DNA from: Trichodelitschia bisporula
Taxonomy: Eukaryota; Ascomycota; Dothideomycetes; Phaeotrichales; Phaeotrichaceae
NCBI GenBank assembly: GCA_010356995.1
Contig: ML996704.1
Span: 480,404-544,403 of the forward strand
Length of the DNA stretch: 64,000 nucleotides
Direction: 5' to 3'
Shown piece after piece: positions 22,326-35,900 of this stretch; positions within the stretch are counted from its first letter, which is position 1; each line of letters begins with the position of its first letter. A program made the position numbers and the translations under genes. Below the pieces are notes generated by a model. That model did no database searches. It saw only the letters and a list, made by a program, of their open reading frames with translations, and had not been told where the DNA came from.

Positions 22326-23014
22326 CTAACCCTTTTGCTGCGAGTGTTCCCGAAGTCTCCGAATAATGTCGTCGATAGCCTCCATATCCGTAGCATCAAT
22401 TTCTCCTTCGACCTTGTGCTGCTCGGGCAAACTCTCGACGAAGGCATTAACGCCTGGCTGGAAGTTCCGGATACCGGAAGAGAGGGCGAGAATGGCCTTC
22501 TTACGGACAGTTTGATCGGCGTCTTCAGTCGCGAGCTGTACAAGCTTCGGAATGGCGCCTAGTCCATGTAACTATCCAAATGTTAGCTGGATGATGGATG
22601 CCTTGAGACCGCGTCACTCACACTCTCTTGAGCTTTGACATTGTTTTGAACCGCTGTCCCCACACACCAGGCTGCCATCGCGCGCAAATCGGCAATGTCG
22701 TGCTCCAGCTGTTCTACCAAGGGTGGCCAGAGACCCAAGGGTACCAAGTTGTTCGCGTTGTCAATTTGCTCCACCATCTGCTCAAAGTTGTCGAAAGCGA
22801 TGAGCTTGTTTTCTAGGTCAATCTCGGGGTGCAGAATCGCAGCCATTGCATCCTTCATGCGCTCTGCGTCAGAAGGACCACCGAGGATATGTTTTATGAG
22901 CTCTGGATCAAGCTGCTGCAGGTTGGTAGATGGCGGTGGAGCCTGCTGGCCGTCGGAGCCCGTTTTGGTATTCTCGATGCTCCATTTGAGGAGGTCGTTC
23001 AATCTTGGGTCCAT
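22326..23014 (-). CDS. FES1: Hsp70 nucleotide exchange factor Fes1
   Basis: Fes1 (HspBP1 family) releases ADP from cytosolic Hsp70 through an armadillo-like domain. Exons are 23014-22622 and 22571-22326, giving 212 residues, normal for filamentous fungi. The start at 23014 is chosen over an ATG 15 nt upstream because the family begins [16 protein letters not shown]. Further hallmarks are [31 protein letters not shown], then [14 protein letters not shown] and [15 protein letters not shown], armadillo helices. It is convergent with PAC3, 291 bp apart. Confidence 0.95.
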
Positions 23015-24795
23015 ATTTCGGTATCGCAATGTATTCCTCTCTGTGAAGGCAGTAAACAGTGGGAGACTCCGGAATATGAGTTGGTGAACTTTTAAGTTCC
23101 CATCTCAAAGGCATTTTCTCGTAAACCAATGATACGAGGCGGCGGAGAAGGAACGGGAACGTGCGTGATCGTTCCGCGGCTTTCTGCGCTCGATCCTAGC
23201 GTTTGCTGCCTGAGGCCTCAAAATGCAAGGGTTATCAGACCCCCATTCCCTTTTTGAACCCATGGTGGCACTTCGCTTGAGGTGGGACCAGACAAGCTAA
23301 AGGGGACGACAGACGCATGTGCAGAACGAAATTCATGGTCGGTGGCAGTTGAGCACACTGGTGCTGTGGAATATCTTCAGGCAAGCGCACATGCTCGGTG
23401 GTACGACCCACCACTTGCTTCGGTCGTCTTTCGGAGCCTTCAGGAAGCAGGACATTCCATGCATGCATTGCGTCCCCCCTTACACACTGGACTTCGTGAG
23501 GTTGACTGCAAGATGGCTGCGGAGGGACAGCTCTTTCAAATACATTGGGATTTTGATATCAACCTAACTCTTTCCTTTTCTGGCCGAGATACGGAGTACA
23601 TAACCTTAGAACACAATGGATTGCGGCTGTGGCTGGCCTAACCTGATGTCATCATTGCCAGAAGCCCGCATGCCGTACGTTGGTACGGTAGAATCTGCAC
23701 GAATGGCCGACGGTGTAGCCTCATATCTATGGTCTCTCTCTAGTCTCGCATACGGATTGATGACTTGAACTGCATCATCAGAATCTCGCGATGGGTGGGA
23801 AGCGGATGCGATGAAGTTATGTGCACTTGCCGGTCCGGGAGTTGGCAAGGGACAGCTTGCAGGGGAATCCTGCTAATAAGCGCAGCCGGCTCCTGCTGAG
23901 AAGAGCAGCTGGAGCCTGAGGCAGGGCGGGGCAGCTTGACGCAACGGGCCTGGCTTGCCCACACCGAGTGCGGAGTCGGTCAGAGCAGCCCACAGCTCAC
24001 TCGCAGTGTCTGCGCAGAATGCCACGCACGCAAGCACGAAGGGAATGACCGGGATCCCAAGGAAGCGAATATCATGGTATGGGCATTGCGATGGGTGTGG
24101 TACTTTTGTCACCAGGGTTTATTGTACGTTGTCAGTCGTGGTGTTGAAACTTCTGCCAAGACCGTTATGAAGCTGCCTTGAGCCCGTTTGACCCGCGATA
24201 GGGGCGGCGAGGGGCAATCGGAGAGATGGCACTAGTCTGTGGCCGCGTGGACAAGTGTTCGGATTGTCGTCGCCGTCTCAGGCTGCAGCATTTCAACTTT
24301 CTTGCGGGGTGCAGAGAGGGTAAATGGGGCGGAGTGGAGTAAAGCGGGAATATAAATATGGCGATGGAGGATGGGGGCGCAAATATGGTAGTTCTTCACC
24401 CGAGCACGCTATCTGTGTGAATCCGCCATATTTTGCATCATCAAGTAGGGAATCGATTCCGAGCAACAGATAGCTTGGTTCAAGGTGCAGTCGCGTTGCG
24501 GTGTCTAACTTCTTGGGCAAAAAGAAGTGAGGAACATTGCGACCAACCTCTTCCCTTTTCCCCACCAATATTGGCAAGAGGCGCTTATTTAGCACACCCC
24601 TCGCCTCCCGCAGAAACCTCCCGCCCGCCAGAACGCAACCCCCAACCACGTTCAATTTCTTCCCTTACCACCAACACCCAACACCTCCTCTGCGACAGGC
24701 CATCCCAACTCCTACCGCCTCCTCTGCGACCTTTCTTGAGTCCTTGACTTTCGCTCTTCCGTTCGCACCGAATAATCACATTTACTTCTACAGCC
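23015..24795. promoter_or_regulatory. Long upstream region of actin (and FES1)
   Basis: There is no convincing gene in 1.8 kb. From about 24540 to 24795 the plus strand is strongly C/T-rich, as in leaders of highly expressed fungal genes, and the stretch ends in CTTCTACAGCC just before the actin ATG. The left part holds the FES1 upstream region. Confidence 0.55.
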
Positions 24796-26411
<1,616 letters not shown>

Positions 26412-27778
26412 AGGTTCGTCGCTCGAGTCGCTTGTTAAACTTGTCCCTAACCGCCGCAGTACTTCGCCCGTAGCCTTCGTATCCGTATCCTACCTGCACT
26501 GATGTCCCGGATTTGATCAAGTTCTTCGAGGACAAGCGGGAGGAAGATTTCGAGACTAAGGAGATTGCTTTTCATACACTTTACGTTTGGCCAATCCAAA
26601 ATCGGAGGAAGGGTGCTGCTTTAGCCGAGCTTGTTTTTTCTACATGTCTTTGATGGTGGTTGCGTTCTGCGTCTACTTGCAAGATTTGATATGCGAGTAG
26701 GCTGGAATGGTGGCCCTGCCGTTATGCTAGGTGTAGGAGACCGAATTAAGTGTAGCGGTAGTTCCCTCCCCCCTATTTATCTCCTCACGTCCCCTCATCA
26801 GTCCTGCTCTGCCGTATGCGTCGTCCTCAGTTGTCATGTGATGGTGGATGCTTGATCCTTCGATGCTTCCGTACAGGTGTGATACTTCCTTTGCTGGACC
26901 TGATACTTCGGTTGAGTGTATGGCAAACATCCCCCTTTCGAGGTGAACAGCTCCCCCGGCCTTACGCAGCATTGGAAGACTGACCAGTATTCAGTTGCCC
27001 ATTGTGGCCTATGCCATGGCAATCCTCTCTACCGTAGAGCATTCCTCATCCAATATCCCACCACACTTCCTACTCACCTATCTGCACATCCGTTCCTGAC
27101 GCTCCCCGCCTCGCCCGCCCAGCCGGGGCGCCCTCCGGCCAATATTCCCCCTCTCGGCCACTAAGCCAATCTAGCCCTCAAAGGCCTAGAATGCCGCAGA
27201 CGCGCATGCGATACGCGGTCTGGAGCAGAGAGCGGAGGTGGCATGTTGTCACTTTAGGCCTCGGTGCCTCGTGATGTGGTTTAGATGAGGTGTGGGGGTT
27301 GTGCTCAGGGAAGCTTATATTCGTGGGTGCTGCTTGGTAATCTGTGGCCATGACCGGGTATTTGAGCTGGTGTGTTGCGCGTCGTGTGCGTAAGCGCGGA
27401 AGTGCCAGTTAATGGAGGATAGCTTATGGAATCAGCTCGAGCGGTCTGATGGGTCGCTTCGTTTGTGAGTTGTTCGCAGTCATGCACGGTGTTCATATTA
27501 ACAAGGTTCAAAGGTTATTTGGATTCTCAGCGCTACTAGGCAGATGCAAGTTGTCTTCGTCCTTGATCGGGCAAAAGATCTGGAACCGGAACTTCGTTCT
27601 TGCCGCCACACATTCCGCCCCGTAAGCCGCATCGACAAAGCATTCCCCGCGACGACGCCTCATTCTCCATAAAGCAGATTGAACCACGGACCCGTCCAGA
27701 CTCCGGCACCGACCGACCGCATGCTAATGAGAATAGGAAAGTAGGAAGTTGTCATGACGTGGACACCTCGAGCCGAGC
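26412..27778. other. Intergenic, 3' of actin
   Basis: Nothing coding is recognised in 1.37 kb. The first few hundred bp are presumably the actin 3' untranslated region. Confidence 0.55.
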
Positions 27779-28613
27779 TCACTTCTGACGAACGCTGACC
27801 TTCCAGCGGACGGTCCCAGCCTGCTTCGTAGCTCGCTCGCTACGCACCGACATCCCGCCAGCACCGGCCTCGGGCTTGCCTCCGAGCCCCATGTTGACAG
27901 TGCGAACCTCGCCCTTCTCGGTGGGGAGATCGTTGCGCATGGCGAAGATCGTGCTTGTGAGAAGGCGCTGCCAGGCAGCCGGGCTGCTGGCAATCTCACT
28001 GAGAGGGATACCGTCACCACTGCCGGCCTTGTTCTTCGGCGCGACCTTGACAGCGAAGGTCACGTTCTTCTCAGTCTCGTACCACTGAGGCATGGTAGCG
28101 GCTTCGTTGACGCTTGACTTGCTTGACGTTGAGGGTGTGGATAGGTCGGCGTCCGAGACAGAGGATGCTTCGGATGAAGCTTCGTCATACGTCGCGGGGA
28201 GTTGACTATGCAAGGTGTGAGGTTAGTTGTGGGATGAGGGGATTGCATGCACGCAAGGGTAGTACATGCCTCGATGTGCCGGCACACGAGGTGCAGCTTG
28301 ATGCCGCGGCTGGTCCCTCGTTGGGGCTTTTGCAGTGACAACAGGATAGAGGGCTAGAACATTGGTGTGAGTAGGTGTGAAAAGGAAAAGAAGAGTGAGG
28401 AGGAGGTCGGGTATTTATGGCGGTGCTAGTGCTTGCTTACCTGATGGTCGAGGCTTGCTCCTTCTCCAAATGGTCGCTCCAGCGTCGCCACTGCCGATAT
28501 TCTTGCGGGGTGCCGTGGATGCCGTTCTTCTCCTCTATTATATCGGCCGAACCATTTCTCCAAGAATAGTCGCTAGGACCAACCATCGGGCCGGAAACTG
28601 GTAGATTGACCAT
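27779..28613 (-). CDS. Hypothetical protein with a putative zinc ribbon
   Basis: Exons are 28613-28441, 28353-28270 and 28205-27779, giving 227 residues. The first exon encodes MVNLPVSGPMVGPSDYSWRN and an acidic-basic part; the second a Cys cluster (CCHCKSPNEG...CTSCAG) of the CxxC-x(n)-CxxC zinc-ribbon type. The last encodes a Ser-rich stretch, then QWYETEKNVTFAVKV and a conserved-looking basic end (WKVSVRQK). The second intron is taken to start with GC (AGGCATGT); a canonical GT donor 22 nt upstream (GTGTGC at 28291) gives the same phase and would drop the second cysteine pair (CTSC loses its Cys). A different frame for exon 2, without the cysteines, is also open but breaks the phase with exon 1. 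Function is unknown. Confidence 0.6.
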
Positions 28614-30198
28614 GGTGTCTGCGCCTGGAAAAGAAATTTAACAAAAGCGATAGCCGCCAGCGACCAGAAGCGACCAGAAGCGAATGAGTTGACAGTAAGG
28701 TGAGAGTGTACACAAGACTCTAAATGAACACTGACTCCATTCTTATACTGAGCTCTCGATATGGAAGTCCGAATGAGATGCCGGCTCAGCTTGGCCATCT
28801 CGGCGGTAGGGTTTCAAGTATGAGACGACAAAGCCAGCGACAAGGCCGACTTAAGACTTTTGTACATGCAGTCGAGAGAATACCAAGAGTCTGCGCGTGA
28901 GGGCCTATTATGATTTGGTCAATGTGTAGTGGCTTCACGGGATTGACCTGTGATCGCCAGCTTGGCTGAATAGGGTTGCTTCAAACGCCACGATGGACTT
29001 CCAGTAGAGTTTGTGGGAAGACTGCATATGTCTCAACCTGCGGCAGCATCTGAGTGTGAAGCTCTCCCTCGGGGAGAGGAGCGGGATATCACTCTTCAGG
29101 GAATTCGAACACATATTGAAACAAGAGAAGACGGCGACGCAAGCAGGAGGGGGTTGAGACTTACTCTTGTCGTTGAAGTTTGACGGTGGAATAGTAGACT
29201 TGGACATATCGGGGTAAGATCTACCTTTCGATTTCTGGCAACTAGAACTAAGGAGTTGGGCAAGGAGCTCTTGCAGCATCCTCCAGCTGGCTTTTGTAGT
29301 ACTCACAAACGTGGACTGAGCACATTGCCTCTGGTGTGTGAGATCGGTACCAAACTACATAAAAAGGGTATTTACCGAATTGGCAAGGCTCGAGACGGCT
29401 ATCGTGTGCTAGCACCAGGAGCATCCATGGTTCCGATTAGGACCCAGCCCGAACGGAATTTCAAGGCTGTTACAACCGCAATGGACGTGAAGAGAAGAGG
29501 CACAATCCTACAGTGCAACACTCCAGTACTTCACCAAAGCACCATCAAAAGCATCGGAAGATGAGATCAGATGGGATCAGGAAGGCTGTAGTTCGTTGCA
29601 CCAGTAACCGAGACGGTTGATTGGCTCCCGTAGTGGGCATCGTAGGAATCTTTGCCTCGCCTTACCAAACTCTGAACACTTGAGCCAGAGTCATATCCAA
29701 ATCCTCACACGCAGATAGAAACAAAGTCATACATATTGTGGCCTTAGGCCAGGCCAATGTACTATGAATCGCTCATAAACTGCAGATATCAGCTGTAAGA
29801 GGCATCCGCGCCATGACTTCCGCCTGAATGAGGGCGCACACTTAACTGCATACTTGGCTTGTGAGCAGACACATGCTAGGTATAGACAGGTAGACACGTT
29901 CAGTGAGGCTTGAGAAACGAGGGTAACCATATACTATAAAAGTAGGGAAACTGTGCCATAATTGGACGGGAGGCTGCTGTAATGTAGTCTCGTAAAAAGA
30001 TGGGTGGCTGCGTTTGCCTTGATGTCATGGCTTCTTATCGATTACCTCCATTTGCGCAAGCTCGCGAAGCTTGACAAGTGACACCACCATCTGAACCTAC
30101 TACCAATCCGTACACCCTCACTCCTCAATACAAGCCCGTACGCACCCTTCGCGTATAGCTACTGTCTGTTACCGCTCTATGAGTTCCACATTGACCTC
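28614..30198. other. Intergenic region
   Basis: There is no supported gene in 1.6 kb. A possible 33-residue spliced ORF on the minus strand near 29030-29210 is too short to call. Confidence 0.5.
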
Positions 30199-31195
30199 AT
30201 GACCGGCACGCTCATGCGTAGGATTTCGGCGAGGAGGGCGGCCGATGCCGCCCTCCGCACTCTCAAGCCCGCACCCTCCAGCATCCCCTCATGCGCTCCT
30301 CAACCCCGCCGGCAACTTGCAAACATCCGCGATGAAGACCGAGGCTCTTCGGAGCAGTGGTTTAGTGGCACAATGCCGAGCCTGCGACCTGGGAACACCG
30401 AAGGACCTGGGAGCGGGAACGATCACAAGCCGCCCGATGAGCGGACGCTGAAACTGGGTGACAGTGAGTTGGGGAGCTCTGGCATATTGTTTTGCACTGT
30501 ACTAATAATGCGGGCTTGCAGCTATCAGAACGCTCCATGAACGACTTCCCACGCTGTTCGCATCGCCTCTGCCACAGGAGATTCTATCCCCGCAGATCAC
30601 ACTGCGCCTCTTCCCCTCCACACACCCCCACCTTCCCGTCGTCACGGGAAAAATTGGCTACAGAGCAGCGCTCTGGACCTCACCTGTCGCTTGGGGCCGC
30701 ATGCCGTTCGTCGGCAACGTCAAGCTTGTCATCCTCTCGGAACGCATGGTTGGCCACAATGGTTCTAGGTCTACGCCCTCGGGCAACGAGAGGCTGATTG
30801 TCAAGTGGCGGACATGCGGCAAAACAAAGGGCATGGGCGTCGGGGCGCTATACCGCGGTCTGTCGAACAGCGATACGCAAGTGGACAAGATCACGGAGTT
30901 CCTCGGGGGACACTCGTCCGACGACGACAAGGAGTTTTCTGGCTTGTTCATCTTCGAGTTCGACGAACAGGGAAGAATCCTCTCGCATACCATCGAACAC
31001 GCAGAGGAAGGCGGCGACTGGGACGCGATGCCCAAAGTCATCAACGTTACCGACTGGCTGCTGGGCATGGCACGCGGCAAGAGGAATGGCAACCGTGAGG
31101 GCGATGTCACCGGGCTTGCTCTTGGCTATGTCGAGGCGGACGAGGGGCAAACCGGGCGCGTTCAAGAACGGGGCACATGGCGGCGAAGCAGTTAG
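30199..31195 (+). CDS. Conserved fungal protein, probably mitochondrial, NTF2-like
   Basis: Exons are 30199-30463 and 30522-31195; the donor is GTGAGT, the branch region ACTAATAATG and splicing gives 312 residues. The N-terminus is rich in Arg and Ala without acids; from the second methionine (30214) it reads MRRISARRAADAALRTLK, like a mitochondrial presequence. The body, from TIRTLHERLPTLFASPLPQE, has alternating hydrophobic strands (GNVKLVILSERMV, LIVKWRTCGKTKG) and ends with FSGLFIFEFDEQGRILSHTI. That pattern resembles the NTF2/SnoaL-like fold of plant and fungal DUF2358-type proteins; this is inference. I do not recognise a specific function. Confidence 0.75.
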
Positions 31196-32928
31196 ATGGG
31201 GCATCTTCTTTGCGGGGCGCGGTTATGGGGTTGCTTCGGAGTCAATGACGGCGCAAGGTTGAGGTTCAAGCATATTGGGTTGGGCTCTGTTGCGGTGCAT
31301 ATCACGGAGTTACTGGTCTGCACTCTCTGCTCTTTTCCTTGCCGAAGTCCTAAGAGCCTTACCCTGTGCTATGGTATCAAATGCGAATCTCCTATGACGG
31401 GAACTTCTCTGCTCGACCGTCGTCGCCACCGCGCCCGATTTGTGCATACAAAGTGGAACAGGCCCAGTGAGACTGACAGCAGCCTCGGGGAGGTGCGGCA
31501 TTCGGCAGCCTGGGATCCAGACTCGTCATCCTTCCCTTGCCACGGGCCGCTAGGCTGAGAGAGCTGGAACAGGTGGAAGACCTTGGGGAACTGGTCGGCG
31601 TGTCGGACCTCAAGCTTCACTCGCATGTCTCGCTCCTTTCGCCCTACGGTAAGGCAACTGTGCGGCATAAACAAGTGGAAATCGGTTGCACGCAACGGGA
31701 ATTGGCTCGCAAGACATGGGAGTCAAGGCAGGAAATGGAGCAAAACGGCCGGGAATCGCACGCTGCAAGCACCAATGTCGTTGCTGGCGCCATGCGCATC
31801 CCTCCCGGCCTGATGGGCGTTGCGGGTGATTGGCGCGGGGTGTAGAGCGGGGGGATACATTGGTATGCAAGGTGGGTGGAGTGGAGGGGAGGGAATGGCG
31901 GGGAGTGGAGTGGAGCGGAAGGCCTTGGGGGAGGAGAGGACTGGGGAGAAGGAGGGGTATTGGGCTAGGGGTGGGGGTGGGGGTGGAGAAGTGGAGGAGA
32001 GAAAGGCTGACTCTGTTCACTCTTCTTCCTCCCATGGCGAGTCTGATGAGTATTAGGGATGTAGGTGGATTTGGGGATGCTGATGGAGGAGGGATGGCGG
32101 GGTGGCAGGCGGAGGAGAAAATTGATGGTGGCTTGTCGGCCTTGCGCTTCTCTCTTCTCTCTCCTCTTGCATCTTCACACTCCCGCCCAGCCCCGCGCCA
32201 TCACCAGCCTTTTCCCGTCTCTCTTCGTCAGCATACATCCGTAGACTATAGTAGCATGAGTTTGAAGTCTCTTTCCATCGAAAATAGCAACTGTCATCTA
32301 GTCTTTCGCTCCGCCAGTCTCCTCTCCTTCCCCCACTTGTCCCGGCGGGGAGTCTTGGCTCAGTGGTCCGCTGGGCAACCAAAAAGTCGTGGCCCGTGCT
32401 CTCCGCACATAGGCTCTGGCCAATGATACCGGGGTCAAGGTTCTAGCTCTGTTCTCCGGCCGAACCAGCGACAGAGAGAGAGTGAGAAGCAGAGCACAAG
32501 CCCCCAGACACCGAGCGGAGAGCAAAAGAGTGCGTGAGGGAGAGGAACCGACAACTCTCATCATCACCACTCCCCACCCTCATCCTGCACAACCTACCCA
32601 AACCCCCACTCCCGGATCGTGCGCAACTATTCTCTCCTCTCTTCCCTTCCATTACGGCTTGCTGTACTGTAGCCCGACTTGCTTCCTTCCTCATAGACTC
32701 CTATTGTTACCGCCAGCTGAAGCTAGATTCCTGTTTGCGATCCCGTAAACGCACCCAACCCGCTTCAAGTTCACCTTCCCGAACGACGCCGCAGCAAACT
32801 CCTCCAACCCTACCCACCCTCGATCTCATTCAGCCTCTTGCGAGAGAGCTCTCACAGGCTTCAACCTTTCTCGAGCTGCCAGCTGTCCGTTGCATGCTGG
32901 CAAACCCTCTGCAGCCGTCAGTTTTAGC
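31196..32928. promoter_or_regulatory. Upstream region and leader of EDE1
   Basis: There is no gene. At 31850-31995 the plus strand is almost pure purine with many runs of three to five G, able in principle to form a G-quadruplex. From about 32560 to 32920 the region turns C/T-rich and reads like a long leader before the EDE1 start. Confidence 0.5.
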
Positions 32929-35900
32929 ATGACTGATGCCAATATGAGTGAGTAGCCTTACTCCACCCATAGGTGGCTGCAGCTCCCCAGTTTGCCCACT
33001 ACCCCCACCACGCAGATCTGACGAATTACTTAGACGAACACACGAAGCTCATCAACCTCACGCCGGAGGAGAAACGGCTGTATGGCCAGCTCTTCAAGCA
33101 GGCTGACACAAAGGGCGATAACATTGTGACGGGTGAGATTGCTGTCAAGCTCTTCAACCGGACGCGCCTCTCGGAACATACTCTTGGAGAGGTAATTGAC
33201 ACCCTTTCCTTTTCTCCACCCTCACTGCTCTAGATTCCACCATAACGAACAGCCGAAGACACAAGGCCGCTAATATAAACCAGATATGGGCAATGGCAGA
33301 TACGGAAAACCGCGGCTTCCTGCTGCAGGATGACTTCGCAAAGGCCCTTCGCCTGGTGGCCCACTACCAGGCGCTGCCTGGTCGAACGCTCACGCAAGAG
33401 CTGGCTTTGGAACGTGCGTGTGCCCGCCTCCGTCTTGACTGGAGCTTTGGTTACTAACACCCTTCCGTGTAGCTGCGCCGCCCGGCTTTCCCCAGTTTGA
33501 TGGCATCAACCTGCCACCAGGCACCAAGTTTAGCGAGCCGAGCTCCTTCAAGCCTGCCTCTAGCATCCAAGCACAAACTAGCGGCCCGATTCGGGTACCG
33601 CCGCTCACGCCGGACAAGGTCACACATTATACGCGCTTGTTCGAGCAGGCTGGTGCCCAGAATGGAATCCTGCCCGGTAAGCCTCATCCCCATTCGTTTG
33701 GTCGCCTTCGGGTGTGTCGTTAGGGCTGTCTAGTCGATATGCAGACGGACTATTCCTCACAGCAGTCACCCGTTGCGAACATACAAGTTACTGTTCAGAT
33801 TGCTAACTGTCGGCAGGTGAGGTTGCGCGAAGCTTCTTTGAGCGGTGGGAGCTGCCGACCGATGTGCTCGCGCACGTTTGGAATCTCGCCGATACCGAGC
33901 AGAGGAGTGCACTGTCTTTGACAGAGTTTATCATTGCCATGCACCTGTTGTCTTCATACAAGAGCCGTGTCTTGCCGATCCTTCCGCAGGCCCTGCCGCA
34001 GGGTCTGTTTGAAGCGGCTTCGAGGCGTCCTGCTACTGTGCCAAACCGGCAGGTCGGCATCGGACGTCCAGAGGCGTCTTCGCTCCCTCGGCAGTTTAGC
34101 GGCTCCAATGCTCGCAACTCAAGCCCGCTTGCCCGTCCGCCATACACGGCTCCGCCCGCCAACGATTGGCTCATCGGTCCCCCGGAGAAGGCGAGCTTCG
34201 ATGAGCTCTTCGACAAGGTCGACACGCAGCACCTCGGTTTCATCACCGGTCAACAGGCCGTAGAGTTCTTCTCCCAGTCCGAGCTACCGTCCGAGGTGTT
34301 GGCGTCCATCTGGGATCTGTCAAACATCCGGCAACTGGACCAGCTGAACCGGGACGAGTTTGCCGTTGCCATGTATCTGATTCGCGACCAGCGGGGGAAG
34401 GCCAAGCCCGACCTTCCGACCAAGCTGCCGCCGAATCTTTACCCCCCGAGCCTGCGGCATCTGGTGCAGCAGGGACCTCCGTTGCCCGGAGCTCCTCCCC
34501 AAGCTCCGGTGCCCAAGTCTGCTACCGAGGATCTCTTTGGCCTAGACGCCCTTCAGTCTTCGCCGACGGCCCCTGTCAAGCAGCAGACCACAGGCGGATC
34601 CGGCTCGTTTGCGCGCGCCTTTGATGCCGATCCGTTTGCCAACAAAACATCCTCGCCTACATCTCCTGGATTTCCCGCTCCGCGTGGGCCGCAGTCCCAC
34701 TTCAAGCCATTTGTTCCTACGTCTTCCTTTGGCCAGAACTTAACGTCGCAGTCAACTGGCGCCTCGGCGACTTCGTCGACCGTGCAGAGTCGCGATCTCA
34801 AGCCGTCTGCTATGGATGACCTGCTTGGTGACACCGACCCCGAAGTCAGCAAGAAGCTTACCGCCGAGACTACCGAGGTGGCCAATCTTTCCAATCAGTT
34901 CGGAACTCTGCGGACGCAGATGCAGGAAATTCAAAACAAGAAGGTGGCCACTGAGACTGATCTCAAGAGCACCAGCACCCAGAAGCGGGACCTTGAGCTT
35001 CGTCTTGCCCAGTTCCGGAGCCAATACGAGCAAGAACTCAAGTCTTACAAGGCTCTCGACGAGCAGCTCAATTCTCTCCGTGGAGAGACTTTCAGGCTGC
35101 AGCGTGAGCTTGCCATGCTGGAGGCCTCTTACCAAGACTTGCAGGCTCAGCACCGCCAAACCTCGCAGTCTCTTGAGACTGACCGCCGCGAGAATTCGAG
35201 CCTGAAGGAGCGTATGCGTCAAATCAACGCTGAAATTCAACAGCTGCGTCCTCAGCTCGACAAGATGCGCATGGATTCTCGGCATGAAAAGGGGCTGGTT
35301 TCGATCAACAAGAAGCAGCTTGAGAAGAGCGAGGATGAGCGCAACAAGATCAAGAAAGAGATGGAGACCTACAGCAAGACCACGCAGGACGTTCGTAGTT
35401 CATCAACTGATTCTCGCGTCAGCCCTGCGCCGTCAAGCACCAGCCAGAGCACCAACCCCTTCTTCCGCCGCTCCCCTCAGCCTACGTTTGACAACAGCAT
35501 GACTCCGTCCGGCTTCGCAGCTGCCACTCAGCCTCCACAGAAGGAGCCGGCTCAGTTCGACAATATCTTTGGTCCTTCCTTTACGCCGCCGAGCACTTCT
35601 CCGTCCACTACCTTCCGCCCTGATGCCTTCAACAGTCTTGCTGGCTCCAAGCCGGCGGAATCGGAAACAACGGAGCATGATGTCCCGACGCCCTCCACTT
35701 CGCCGCATCTGTCACAGCAGGACTCTCCCCGTGTCGAAGCTTTGCCCCCGGCCACGCGTCAGATGTCATCTCGGGATCTCCCTATTCGGGAGCCGTTCCG
35801 TGGCAACGAGCCATCCTCCACTGGAACTCGCGGCGAGACTCCCACTAGCCGATTTGGCCCGTCTGGCAACGAAACCCCAACCAATGCTGGCTCCTCGTCT

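Noticed and set aside
28935-29306. Small minus-strand candidate starting MSKSTIPPSNFND with an intron
   Set aside because: The spliced product would be about 33 residues with no recognisable match, too short to support.
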